The translations under genes were made by a program, and so were the position numbers. Shown here one piece after another: positions 1 to 10,329 of a stretch of 64,000 bases of DNA (its first letter is position 1; each line of letters opens with the position of its first letter). The notes under the pieces are model-generated. The model did no database searches, was not told the DNA's origin, and saw only the letters and a list, made by a program, of their open reading frames with translations. The DNA comes from Fulvia fulva (lineage: Eukaryota; Ascomycota; Dothideomycetes; Mycosphaerellales; Mycosphaerellaceae). The stretch is taken from positions 3,410,001-3,474,000 of the forward strand of contig NC_063019.1 of assembly GCF_020509005.1 (NCBI RefSeq). Direction: 5' to 3'.

Positions 1-319
1 CCTATTACGAATATAGGTCGGTAGGTATATCGTATTAGTCGAGATACTAGTATAGCGTTAGTACGAGACTACTATAGAGATCGTCGTCGTATAGTAAAAC
101 GTAGGTAAAACCGCTAAGGCGTCGGGAAAGGAGTAGGAGCTAGAGATCTAGATTCCCCCTATATAGGTATAAGAGACTACGTCTCTAATCCTAGGGAATA
201 CAATATCTTTATAACTAAAAGCTGTTCTACTATATACTGTCGAATACTATATTAGTCCTTCTTCGTTCCCTATTACCTATCCTAACTTCTATACGTATAT
301 ATACTATACCTATTTAATA
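1..319 (+). repeat. Copia I: probable 5' LTR, left boundary not seen
   Basis: RIP-mutated DNA ending in ACCTATTTAATA, the same terminal string that ends both LTRs of copia element F (28499 and 41668), and followed like F by a putative primer-binding site. This supports an LTR end at 319. The left end cannot be fixed, because the F LTR (234 bp) does not align clearly further upstream, so part of 1-85 may be other sequence. Confidence 0.5.
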
Positions 320-320
320 G

Positions 321-336
321 CTTATAAGCCCGGGTT
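321..336 (+). other. Copia I primer-binding site (half initiator tRNA-Met type)
   Basis: The string CTTATAAGCCCGGGTT lies just after the LTR end and matches the site at 28500-28515 in element F. Allowing a RIP TG to TA change, TTATGAGCCC is complementary to the anticodon arm of initiator tRNA-Met. Drosophila copia-type elements are known to be primed by that half-tRNA. The assignment is inferred from position and this match. Confidence 0.5.
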
Positions 337-339
337 TAC

Positions 340-1135
340 TTAATAGGACATCGATATACTTAAGAAGTACGACGTAGGGTATCGTACCCTATACTAGGAA
401 TCGTACGGTATACTACTAATAGACTCGGAGAGTCTTAGCTTATTCTAACTACGGTAGTTAAGTAGGAGAGCTTACTATATATCTAAGGCTACCTTCGCTA
501 TAGAAGACTTAGCGAGTTACGAGGGCCCCCGGAAGGTAGGCCCTACCTTTACCCGTACGAACTAGAAGCGCTAGTTCGTAATACTACGGGACTATCTCGA
601 AAGCCGGGAAGTCTTCTAGGTTATCGACGACTTATTGACTAACCTCCCGGACTCTATTATACCTAAGAATACTTTAAAGGCAAACGGTATAGCGAGATAT
701 ACTATCTCTATATACCTATCTAAGGAGGATAACTAGGAGATCCTAGATATACGAGATACGAAAGAAATCTAGAAACTTCTATAAGAGAAATATAGAAAAG
801 TCTATAAAGCCTACGCGGTAGTACTTATAAGATAGCTAGTATCTTTTAAGCTACCGGACGACTAGACAATTAGATAAAGGTAGGCGTATCTAGGTAATCT
901 ATCTATATAGATCGCCGAAATAGATAGTAAGGAGACCTACTATAAGGATCCCGTCTAGAGGTTTAAGTACCTACTAAGTAGCCACCCGGACGTCTATATA
1001 AGTACGAGGGATACTATACTAGCCTAGCCGAATCTAGGATAGGAATCCGCTATAGTCCTACTTAAATCCTACGAATCGTAAATCTAAGAAGGTAAAGGCG
1101 AAACCGCTATATACTCCTATCTTAAGGGAAGCCGA
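340..1135 (+). pseudogene. Copia I gag remnant
   Basis: A plus-strand reading frame with many TAG/TAA codons at expected CAG/TGG/CAA positions. Around 840-1010 it reads as a copia Gag domain: a stretch like AYLGNLS..IAEIDSKETYYKDPV.RFKYLLSSHPDVYI is legible, with stops where Q or W is expected. No zinc knuckle, protease or integrase follows, because the gypsy J LTR begins near 1140. It is a dead fragment of a Ty1/copia element related to F. Confidence 0.6.
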
Positions 1136-1139
1136 GGTC

Positions 1140-1228
1140 GCGCTCGGGCCGAGCTTAGTTATCAATGTCACGTGATCACGAGTCACGTGACCCGATCCGA
1201 ATCCTCTATATATAGGGCTACCGTAATA
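1140..1228 (-). repeat. Gypsy J 3' LTR, at least its distal part
   Basis: Read on the minus strand, a purine run (TAAGGGGGGTAG, about 1229-1240) precedes TATTACGG at 1228. This is the usual polypurine tract plus RIP-altered TGTTAC LTR start. Two CACGTG palindromes lie at 1169-1174 and 1184-1189. No partner LTR is in the window, so the other boundary is a guess. Confidence 0.5.
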
Positions 1229-2318
1229 CTACCCCCCTTAAGATACGTTTGTCTTAAAGCGTATATCCTTAAACCTTCCTTAATACGTACGTAAAGGCTT
1301 TATTATTCTCTATATCTATCGTCTCCTCTAGTAGCTTAACTATATAAGCTTACGTCGTTAAATCTAGTCCTCCGCGGTTAGTACCGTTAGCCTATCCCTT
1401 ACTATAGCTAATATAGCCGGTACGAGCGTATAAAGGTATAGCCGAGCTAGTATTCTCGCTTAGATAATTACTAGAAGTAGGTACTAGTATAACCTACCTA
1501 TTATAGCCTATAGTAACATTATAAGACGTATAGTTAGTCGGAGGTAGAGCTATATCGCCGGTACTACGAAGTAGTCGTACTAATAAAGTTACCTAAGACG
1601 CTAGATCTATAGCGTATATATCTACTTTAGCTAAGTGTCTATTAAGGTTGCTTAGCGTCTCGTTTAGTACCTAGTCCTATAGCGGATAGAAGTTAACTAG
1701 TATAGACTTGTCTTAGTTATTATACTTAAAATCTACGACTACCTTCGGTATATCCTTATATATTACGCTCGTAGGCTCCTATATCGGCTTACGATATCCT
1801 TACTATTTTACTAGTATAGTAATACCTCTACCCTTAGGCTTGAAATCTAGAATACGCTCTACTATCTAGGCCTAGAAAGTGTTTCTAGTATTATCGGTAA
1901 CCTCGATTAGCGGGGGTAGCGTATTATCTTCCGGGTCTACTAGGCAAAGTAGGTTCGAGTAGAACGAGTTATATACGCGGATAGTGTCTAGTAACGTAAT
2001 ACGGTAAGCGTTCTTACCTAATATAGCTATAACGGTTACTAGGCTAAACTACTTAACGTCTAGCTTCTTCGCGGGTCTAGAGGACTTCTAGTTCTTAGTA
2101 TTAATATAGACGCGGTTGCCTACCTAGTATCGCGAAGGGACGATACGGTATATATTAGCATTATCTACTTATAGTGCCTAGTCGTAGCGTAATAGCTTAT
2201 ATAGGTACTAATAGAAGTCCTTTATCTAGTTTACGAAACGTTTAGCTTTCTCTATACTAATCCGCTACTTAGTTAGTATAAGTCGTCTTAATATTTTATA
2301 CGTAAGATGCTCTAAAAC
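1229..2318 (-). pseudogene. Gypsy J pol remnant: integrase C-terminus and chromodomain
   Basis: Minus-strand remnant of a Ty3/gypsy chromovirus Pol. From 2317 downward the frame reads as the end of the integrase: a run like EHLTYKILRRL, then a C-terminal segment with SRPAKKLDVK near 2050-2100. It is followed by a chromodomain-like stretch, VERILDFKPKGRGITILVK plus EPTSVI, near 1740-1880. RIP stops interrupt it throughout. The upstream parts of J (RT, protease, gag) are absent because LINE B4 begins at about 2319. The J half that should continue beyond the B4 3' end was not found in the window. Confidence 0.7.
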
Positions 2319-2869
2319 ATAATATATTCGAAAGCCCTTATTAAGGCTATTCTAATAATCTATAAAGTAGGCTACTGCCCCTAGAATTAAGGGAGTTCTA
2401 CCTTAGTTAATTTGGACAGATTAAAGTTCTCTTCACTCTATTTCTTTAGCTCTAAACGCCGCGGAGGTACCTAGCTACATTAGGTAACTCCTAGGTAATA
2501 GTAGCCTAGGCTACGGTACTACCGGCGCCTACGGCTCTATAGGTAAAGCTCCCCTAAGACAACTAGTAGCAACTTATAGAGGACGTAAAAAGTATAGAAA
2601 CTAACGACTAGCTCCTATACCGGTCTCTATAGGTAATAATTACTTAGCTACGTACGGCGTTTGTACTATCGTATTACCGAGGGTAATAAGAAATAAGGAC
2701 GACGTCTTAGGCGATAAATAAGGCTACCCGGAATTAATACCCCTATAGCTAGGTATCGGTCGCGGTATCGATACTAGGCCCCCGCCTAACGTACGATATA
2801 GTTACGATCCGTATTATAGTAAAGGAAGACTAGGCCGAAGTTACGAAGCTATCGAATAAGGAGCTCGTT
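2319..2869 (+). mobile_element. LINE B4, 5' part (5' UTR and start of ORF1)
   Basis: From ATATATTCGAAAGCC onward this matches the 5' region of LINE B2 (21419 onward) and the inverse of the right end of LINE Bm (to 37155). It stops in ...AGGAGCTCG at the gypsy H LTR. The same LINE resumes at 41913 with TCGCCTAACGAATT, exactly the continuation seen uninterrupted in B2 at 21960-21980. The two parts are therefore one LINE split by a 39-kb insertion. Its 5' end abuts J integrase sequence without the extra ~60 bp seen on B2 and Bm. Confidence 0.8.
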
Positions 2870-3054
2870 TATTATAAGTAGGTATAAGTACGTAGTCGGG
2901 TAAGGTATAAGTCGAATAGATGTTCTATCTAAGAGAGGCGCGGAGGGCGCGAGAGTTATATACGGGCGCTAAGCCGCTAGTCGGATTAGTTAGTAGGCGC
3001 GGGGTCTAGGTACGTACCTACGGGTTTAAGTAAATATACGCCGGTACGGTAACA
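2870..3054 (-). repeat. Gypsy H 3' LTR (185 bp)
   Basis: Starts TATTATAAG and ends GTAACA on the plus strand. It has the same length as, and nearly the same sequence as, 41728-41912, whose start TGTTATAAG keeps the unmutated TG. The pyrimidine run CTACCCCCCCC just to its right (3055 onward) is the inverse of a polypurine tract, which makes this the 3' LTR of a minus-strand element. Confidence 0.88.
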
Positions 3055-3075
3055 CTACCCCCCCCCTCTTAGAGT

Positions 3076-6000
3076 ACGCTCCGGAGTACTCTCCTCTCCT
3101 CTTACGTCTATCGTATCTATTATATCTCTTATTACCTTCGTAAACACCTTATTATCTATTAGACTATATATATCGCTCTCTTTCTTATAAGCCCGGAGGC
3201 CTAGTCCTACCGGTATTAGAGCTATCGCTACTTATACTAGTTAGCGCGCTATACGTATACCTATAGTATTCTTATTTAGTATCTAGTCTATAGGTAGTTA
3301 AAAACTAGGTAGCTTAGTCGCTCTCGGGTATTTATAGTAAGAGTCGGCTACGGAGGCGGCGGTAGTCTCGATAACCTAGTCCGTAGCTTTATAGGATAGC
3401 TTATTATATCTAATATATTTTATTAAGTATTCCTAATATAGCTACTTACCTCCTACCGGTATTAGTCCTCGCGGCTATCTCTTCTTATAGTCTAGAATTT
3501 GCTTAACTTCCTATTAATTAGGTTCGGCGGGATCGGCTTTGTATTATTCGTCGTCGACAATTTAGATCGGTAGTAGTACGGGTTATATCTGTCCTATAAC
3601 CGGCGGATAAACTAGTATAAGAAGGTATAAGTAGAAGCGATTGTCGATATTTAAAGTAGAGAGAATCTCTACTTTATAAGTATTACTCGGTAGTACCTCT
3701 GTAATTACGTACGGTCTAGACTACTTTACGTCTATCTTACGAGAAGGTCTCTCTATTGTCTAGTTCTTAGTACTTACCTATACTTCGTCGCCTTCGGCGT
3801 ACCGTAGTATAGGTATACGAGACTAGTTTACGTACTTAGCTTAGACTACTTATACTAAGGCTATCTTCTATCGTAAGTATTAGTATATCTCTTATATCTT
3901 AGCTATAAACTTGTCCGCGGACTCGGCGTATAGTCGCTATTTATATAGTATTAGTAGTATAGGCAAGTCTAAGTCGAACTTAGAGAACCTTAGATTACGC
4001 CTAGTATTAGTATAGAACGGCGAGACGCCTATTATTACGGATACTCTATTATTTGCTATAAACTTAGCTAATAGAGTCTAATCTAGCTAGTCGTCCTAGG
4101 TATTATTAATAAAGATACGGAGGTATTGCTCTATTACTTTGTTTATATTCTCCGACTATCTATCTATTTCTAGGTAGAACGACGAAGATAGCTTTCGATT
4201 AATAAGAAGTAGCGCGTATATCCTACGCTAGAATATAGAAACCTATTACGTACTACGATCCGAGATAATAGACTTCGGGAGCCTATATCTACTAAATACG
4301 TACTTAAGGAATACTAGTACGTAATACTCTACTGTTATTAAGGTAATAGGAATGTTATGTCGCTCCTTAGTTAGGCGGTATATAACGGTTATAATATTCT
4401 CGTACGTTTGTCCGTCGACTACGCTTATTCCCTTCGGTAGTTTAACTACGAAGTTAATAGAGATATCCTCCTAAGCGCTAAATAGTACTAGTAGCGGTCT
4501 TAATAGCTCTAGGTACTAGATGTTAGTATTCTTATTCGTACGATAAGCGCGGTAGGTACGTATATAGCTCTTAATAAATCGTACAATACCTAGCTAGGTA
4601 TAGTTACGAGCTACTAATTTATACGTCTTCTCGTCCCCTAAGTAACTAGCTACTATATAGTCGTAGAAAGCCTATATAATACGAGTACGTACCGGGATTT
4701 CACCTTTATCTAGATTGTCTTCTACCTCTAGAGGAACGAATAGGCTATAACTACTATATATATTCTTAATATATATTATATCTCTAACTAGGACTATATA
4801 ACGGTTATCGATACGGTACTTCCTTAGTAAGGTATATAGTTCATCTCGTTCTAGCTATTAAACGGCTTCCTTAGCCTCTAGTTACGTATAGAGTCCTCGA
4901 ATAGCGGTCGTAAGCGGGGTTATAACGTTATTAGTATATACCGATAATACTCTAGTAGACGATAGGTTTAGGATACAATCTAGGCCTAGTAACACCTAAT
5001 ACTACTATTAGTTTCGTAGGTTATCTAGGTCTCTAGGCTTCGGTAAGTCCTATAAACGTCGGGTTAAGCTGTCTAGCTTAGTACCTTAAACTCCTAGCCT
5101 ATAGACGATCTTAAAGAAGAACTACGAGAGGAACTCGGCCTAGCGAGCTTATCTACGGTTTAATTGCTTCGTCCTTATAAACTATTCGAGGTTCTTATAA
5201 TCGGAGTATATAAGCGTCGGCTTGTCCTTAGATTCCGGATCTAGTAGATTCTTATAATCGTCGGTACCGTATTCGTTAATAGTTAGCTCTAGTCGCTATT
5301 CCTTAAAAGCTTATATAATAGCTAGGAGCTCCTTATTATAGATGTCGTAGTTATATTACTAGGGATCTATCTTCTTAGATATATAAGCGATAGGATATAA
5401 CACTCCTTACTCGTTACGTTATAAGGGTACTACTACTATTACGTAATCTAAGGAATCTGTTTCTAGAATAGTCTCTCGCCCTAGGTAGAAGTGTTTTAAG
5501 GTAGGCGTATTAATAAATACTTGCTTTAATGCCTCGAACGCCTATTAATATACTAGAGATTAGTCCTATAGGACATTCTTCCTCGTAAGCTTCGTTATAG
5601 ATAAGTAGATCTTACTAAAATTCATAATAAACCTACGGTAGAAGTTAGTAAACCCTATAAATAATAAGATGTCGGTAACATTCGCGAGTATAGGCCAATT
5701 CTTGACGTATTTAATCTTAGCTAGGTCTATCTTAATGCCATTATCTATGATAATAACACCTTGATAAGTAGTCTCGTGTTTAAAGAACTTGTATTTATTA
5801 ATATCTAACTAGAGCCCGGCGGTATCTAGCTTTTATAGAGCCTTTAGGAGATATTAGACATACTCTTCTCTTGTCTTACTAAAGACAAGTACGTTATTAA
5901 GGTAATATAACGCGGAGTCATCTAGAAACTTTCTTAGTATATCGTTTATAAATAACTAAAACGTTCCTAGTGTATTATATAGTCTAAAGGGTATAACTAC

Positions 6001-6641
6001 GTACTTAAACTACCTATATCTAGTAGTAAAGGCCGTTTTCTACTCGTCTCCTACTATAATACGGATACGATTAAACATAGCGATAACATCTAGCTTAGTG
6101 AACTATTACGCGCTAGTAATACGATCTAAGGTCTCTTAAAATAGTAGAATCGGGTAGCGACTCTTCGTCGTGAGCGCGTTTAGAGCTCTATAGTCTACGT
6201 ATACTCGTAGCCCTCTACCCGGCTTTTTAACTATTAGAATAGGTACTACTACTAGTAACACGCTTCTCTAAATAAAACCTTTCTTAAGTTAGTCGTCGAT
6301 CTACTTCTTAATAACCTCGTTCTCTTGTATAGAGAAGGAGTATAGTCTTTGAAATAGCGGTGTCTAACTATTCTTTAGCTTAATCTTATAGTCTACGCTA
6401 GGCCGTCGCGGTAGGACCTTGTCTACTTCCTTACGGCTAAATAGCCTAGCTATTTCCCTAAACTCTACTAGTAACAAAGGGATAGGATCCTAGTCTTTGT
6501 CCTTACTATTTATAAAACGTTAATAGTCGTTAGCTAATATAGTAGAGGCGTTAAGTTGCCGCTAGGTATAGTTACCCTAGGGCTCCTCCTATCTATCTAT
6601 ATTTTCTTAAGTATTAGTATCTACTAATATCACCGCGCTAC
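3076..6641 (-). pseudogene. Gypsy H pol: RT, RNase H, integrase, chromodomain (RIP-disabled)
   Basis: Read on the minus strand from 6641: an RT with [21 protein letters not shown] near 6180-6245, then near 5890 a YxDD box reading YLNN followed by VLVFSKTREEY, then TNFYRRF, an RNase H region (ISKKIDP, ELLAII) near 5330-5400, and integrase across about 3700-5000. A chromodomain-like segment (EVKQILDYKK...YLIKYIRYNKLS) lies near 3400-3520. Stops occur where Q or W codons are expected. Both catalytic aspartates of the YxDD box read as Asn, as expected from TpG to TpA changes. No product can be made. Confidence 0.8.
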
Positions 6642-6729
6642 CTCCTTATTATAGTCACCCTATAGAGTGTACAGAAGGTAGGGACAGAAGAGCCTTAGAG
6701 TGCTTAGAAGTCGTTAAGAAGTGAAAGTC

Positions 6730-6743
6730 TAGCTTAGTATATA
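6730..6743. repeat. LINE A target-site duplication, left copy
   Basis: TAGCTTAGTATATA directly abuts the (GATA)n end of LINE A. The identical 14-mer at 11652-11665 abuts its 5' end, and the empty site is preserved in the other C LTR. The host DNA copied was already RIP-altered, so the LINE arrived after C had been mutated. Confidence 0.92.
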
Positions 6744-6759
6744 GATAGATAGATAGATA
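6744..6759 (-). repeat. LINE A 3' tetranucleotide tail (TATC)n
   Basis: On the minus strand the element ends in about four TATC units instead of poly(A). The same tail ends LINE copies at 26362, 28406, 32223, 40187, 52941 and 61956. In I-clade LINEs such short tandem tails are made at the 3' junction during target-primed reverse transcription. Confidence 0.85.
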
Positions 6760-6942
6760 ATTCATTTACCCGTTGTGGTGCCCTCCGGCCCATGCGGGTT
6801 TATGTCTATATATGTTACTGCATAAGGTAGGAAACCTATTCCTAGGTAAAAACCTCCTCTCCTTCTCTAATAGCTTCCTTGCCATGAGTTCTCAGTTTTC
6901 CTTCCATTAGGGTGCACTAGTGTCATGGTGGTTAGCCTCTGA

Positions 6943-9900
6943 CTACCTTGTCTGCAACCCTAGAGTTGTCCCCCTCTTCCTGCTCTCCTCCTCCTTCTTT
7001 CTCTCCTCAATCCATCTCTCTGTTTCCCTAGTAAGAGAGAACTGCTCCAAAAATCCTTGGTGGATGATCCACCTTGTAATTCTCTGGAGGTCTCCCTTAT
7101 TGCTGATCATGGCTTGGAAGTTTCTGTTCCTTGCCCTTGCCCTCCATTCACCTCTCCCTGTACTCCATTCTTTGCAAACCAGAAGTCTATGTTCGACATT
7201 CTGGGACAGGTAGCCGCATGGGCAACTCTTGTCTTCGATACCTGGGACTTTTCTCTGATGCAGGTATGCCCTGACTCCGATGTGTTCAGAGCGGATTTGT
7301 ATTGCTATGCTTGCTTCTGACCTGGTCAGGTCTGAGTACAGTAGGTAGTTGTGGCTACCAAACTGTTGGAGTGCCTTTGGGGTTCCTGGCCTCTGTGGGG
7401 TTCTTGTCCATTCAGTCTTCCAGAGGAGTCCTGCCATCCTTTCAGCTAGAGACTGTTGCTTCTTCCCTTGGCTGGCTGCTGATCCTCTCCCTTGAGCCCT
7501 TCTGTCCTGTTCCTGCTGGGCTAGGTGCAGCTGTTCTGTTAGTTCTTTGAACTTCTGCAGGTCCTGCTGCTTCTGTGGGGCTGGATTGGGTCTTGCTTGT
7601 CTGTGCCTTCTTGTGCACTGGCTCCTGATTTTGTTGACTGCCTTCTGGATTACTAGCTGGGCTGGGTATGCAGACGTCTTTCCTGCATACTGGTATCTCA
7701 ACCCTTGAAGGTAGAGCTTGGCTGGTGGGGAGCCAGACTCCATTTCGACCACCCTTGTTGGAGTTGACTTGTATGCTCCAAGCACCTTTTTCAGACAGGA
7801 GGCTTGGGCTCTGCTGATGGGATCTGCAATTCTCTTTGGGATCTTGTCTTGGGCTGACCAGATCTGGGCTCCATATAGCATGGCTGGCTTCACAATGGCC
7901 TTGTACATAACCTTTGCTTTCGCAAATGTGGCTCCCCATGTGGAGGCTGTAAGCCTGTCAATTGATTGCCTGTTGTTGTCTGCTCTTGCCTGTGCTTTCT
8001 TGACCTGTGGTCCCCAGCTGAGCTTTGGATCCATCCATATTCCTAGCACCCTTAATTCACTTGAGGGTTCTGTTGTGTGTCCCTGAATAGTGATTGGGGC
8101 TTGCATATTGTGTCTGTTTCTGGCTCTACTGAAGTGGATGAGTTGATACTTCTCTGGGGCAAATCTGGCTCCATGTTTCCTGGCCCATTCCTCACATTCC
8201 TTGTGTTTCTTCTGCAAGATTCTGCAGTTCTCTTCTGTGCTGTCTGACCAGGCTAGGATGTTTGTGTCATCTACAAACCCTGAGGCTGATGTGTTTCTGG
8301 AGTTTAGCTTTGCTGGCAGGTCTGCCATAAAGAGGAGAAACAGGATTGGAGACATTGTTGATCCCTGTGGGATTCCTGTCTCTGTAGGCATGCTGTCAGA
8401 TTTGTATCTGCCCAGTCTTAGTCTTGTGGTTCTGCCTCTGAGGAAGGACTGGATAAACTGGACTGTCCAGTTGGGGATAGCCTTCTGTTTCAGGATGTGG
8501 ATCAGCCTCTGGTGTGAGACATTGTCAAAGGCTCCTGATATGTCTAGTGAGAGGAGTGTGGCTGCTTTGTTGTTCCCAAAGTGCCATAGGGTCTTGATCT
8601 GCTCTGTGATAAGTTCCACAGCTGTTAGTGTTGATCTTTGTTTCCTGCCTCCCATCTGTTCTTCAGGAAGGATTCCATGTTCTTCAGCTAGGTTTGTCAG
8701 CCTTTCTGCTATGATCTTTTCCAGGAGTTTGCCTAGTGTGTTGAGCAAGGCAATAGGTCTGTATGCCTTTAGCTTTGTGTAGTCCTCTTTCTGTGGTTTT
8801 CTCAAGACCACAGTCAGTGACTCCTTGAAGTGTTTAGGGCAGTGTCCTTGGGCCATGCACTGTGAAAAGATGTTTGACAGTGCAGGGGAGATCTGGTCCT
8901 TGCATGTCTTGATGAACAAGTTTGGAATCCCATCTGGTCCCGGGGCCTTGTTTCCTGAGAGTGTCTTAATGATGCTCTTGATCTCTCCCTCTCCCACTGT
9001 GCAGGATTGCTCTAGTGGTGTTGGATGCACACTGCCCTCCAGATCCTGCAGGTCAGCTTCTACCTGTGTGCCAAAGAAATGTTTCCCCAATGCCTGTGCC
9101 TTTCCTGGGAGAGTGTGTTGGATTACTCCTTCCTGGTCTTCAATGTTTGGAAACTGGGGCAGCATGTTTCTGTCCTGTGTGGGTTGTCTTGCCCACTTTG
9201 CTAGTTTCCACATCTTCTCAGGATTCTGGGTAATGGATCCAACTGTTGACCTCCACTCCAGCATCTTGTCCCTCTTGATCTGGGCCTTCTTGTCTCTGGT
9301 TGCCTGGTTGTATCTGTCCCATGCTTCCTGGGAGTGGCTCTGGGTAAGGGCTCTCCTGGCCTGCCTGGCTGCCTTGACCTTCTCTGAGCATTCCTTTGTC
9401 CAGAATGGCTTCTGGTACAGTGACTGTTTCTTTTCTCTGGTGTGGGCTGCCGCAGTTTCCTGCATTGTTCTAACCAGTTCTGCCACTGCTTGGTCTATGT
9501 CTAAGGCTGTTTCCAGTCTCCTGGTCTCTAGTCCAGCTAGCTTCTGTTCCAGGTCTTGTCTGATCTGTTCCCAGTTGGCTGCCTTCCAGGCCAGCTGAGG
9601 TTCTAGGTCTCCTTCCTGCTGTGTCTGTGTTTCAAACTCCACCTGAATTGGGAGGTGATCTGATGAGGACTCCAAGTCCTGGTTAACCCAGCATCTGGTG
9701 ACCTTCTGCTGCAGGTCATGTGATGCAAAGCACAGGTCAATGGTGCTTGAGCTTGCTCTCTGTGACCAGGTAGTTAGGCCCTTTGGGGTAACTAGGTGCA
9801 TGTTGTTGCTTTGGGTAGTGGAGAGGAGTCTGTTAGCTAGGAAGTGATGGGCAGGTGCAAAGTCTGATCCCCATGTAGGATGGTGCAAGTTGAAGTCTCC

Positions 9901-10329
9901 CAGCACGATGTGTTGGGAGTCACTCTGCAGGATGTCTGGCAGCTGTTGTAGTGTGCCCAGCTGGGTGCTGCTTCTGGAGCTGGGGGGTGGGTTGTATACA
10001 CTGTGGATGTGGATGCTGCCTTGGTTGGTGTTGAGTCTGACTGAGGTGATGTCTCCCCCTTCCTGTTGGATTTGTTCCCAGCTGTCTGTTGCCATCTCTT
10101 TGCTGATGTACATGCATGTTCTAGGGGTGCCTTGTTTGGCTAGGAGTGTGTGATACCTTGGGTCGTTAGCAGTAGATGGTCTGTTAGATTTGCTGTTGAT
10201 CCAAGGTTCCTGGACTGCAATAACTAGGTGTTTCTTTGGGTCCAGTGCTTGGAGAAAGCTTCTCTGGACCTTGTGCTGGCTTTTGTTGACGTTGTACTGG
10301 ATAGTGGTAAGATTAGGTGTCTCAATCAT
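6943..10329 (-). CDS. LINE A ORF2: endonuclease-reverse transcriptase
   Basis: An 1128-residue polyprotein that would nick the target and copy the element RNA into the genome. Residues ~8-235 form an exonuclease-endonuclease-phosphatase domain, with N13, E41 (QEPW), VYNPP at 111, GDFN at 144-147, TID at 196-198 and SDH at 223-225. The RT follows: NKAPGPDG at 460, YRPIALLN at 523, SLDISGAFDN with D596, GIPQGS at 652, and FVDD with D687/D688. The C-terminus holds a zinc motif C1036, C1038, H1047, C1052 and a charged tail. All catalytic positions look intact. The start ATG overlaps the ORF1 stop (ATGA), suggesting translation by termination-reinitiation. No RNase H motif is visible. Confidence 0.95.
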   Translation of the reverse strand: MIETPNLTTIQYNVNKSQHKVQRSFLQALDPKKHLVIAVQEPWINSKSNRPSTANDPRYHTLLAKQGTPRTCMYISKEMATDSWEQIQQEGGDITSVRLNTNQGSIHIHSVYNPPPSSRSSTQLGTLQQLPDILQSDSQHIVLGDFNLHHPTWGSDFAPAHHFLANRLLSTTQSNNMHLVTPKGLTTWSQRASSSTIDLCFASHDLQQKVTRCWVNQDLESSSDHLPIQVEFETQTQQEGDLEPQLAWKAANWEQIRQDLEQKLAGLETRRLETALDIDQAVAELVRTMQETAAAHTREKKQSLYQKPFWTKECSEKVKAARQARRALTQSHSQEAWDRYNQATRDKKAQIKRDKMLEWRSTVGSITQNPEKMWKLAKWARQPTQDRNMLPQFPNIEDQEGVIQHTLPGKAQALGKHFFGTQVEADLQDLEGSVHPTPLEQSCTVGEGEIKSIIKTLSGNKAPGPDGIPNLFIKTCKDQISPALSNIFSQCMAQGHCPKHFKESLTVVLRKPQKEDYTKLKAYRPIALLNTLGKLLEKIIAERLTNLAEEHGILPEEQMGGRKQRSTLTAVELITEQIKTLWHFGNNKAATLLSLDISGAFDNVSHQRLIHILKQKAIPNWTVQFIQSFLRGRTTRLRLGRYKSDSMPTETGIPQGSTMSPILFLLFMADLPAKLNSRNTSASGFVDDTNILAWSDSTEENCRILQKKHKECEEWARKHGARFAPEKYQLIHFSRARNRHNMQAPITIQGHTTEPSSELRVLGIWMDPKLSWGPQVKKAQARADNNRQSIDRLTASTWGATFAKAKVMYKAIVKPAMLYGAQIWSAQDKIPKRIADPISRAQASCLKKVLGAYKSTPTRVVEMESGSPPAKLYLQGLRYQYAGKTSAYPAQLVIQKAVNKIRSQCTRRHRQARPNPAPQKQQDLQKFKELTEQLHLAQQEQDRRAQGRGSAASQGKKQQSLAERMAGLLWKTEWTRTPQRPGTPKALQQFGSHNYLLYSDLTRSEASIAIQIRSEHIGVRAYLHQRKVPGIEDKSCPCGYLSQNVEHRLLVCKEWSTGRGEWRARARNRNFQAMISNKGDLQRITRWIIHQGFLEQFSLTRETERWIEERKKEEESRKRGTTLGLQTR

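Noticed and set aside
6740..6760. GATA/TATC tandem runs as independent microsatellites or a CRISPR-like array
   Set aside because: All occurrences mark LINE 3' ends next to target duplications. There are no spacers and no array structure.
6930..7400. An RNase H domain at the end of LINE A ORF2
   Set aside because: No D-E-D-type RNase H signature is readable after the RT; only the C-terminal CCHC-like zinc motif is evident.
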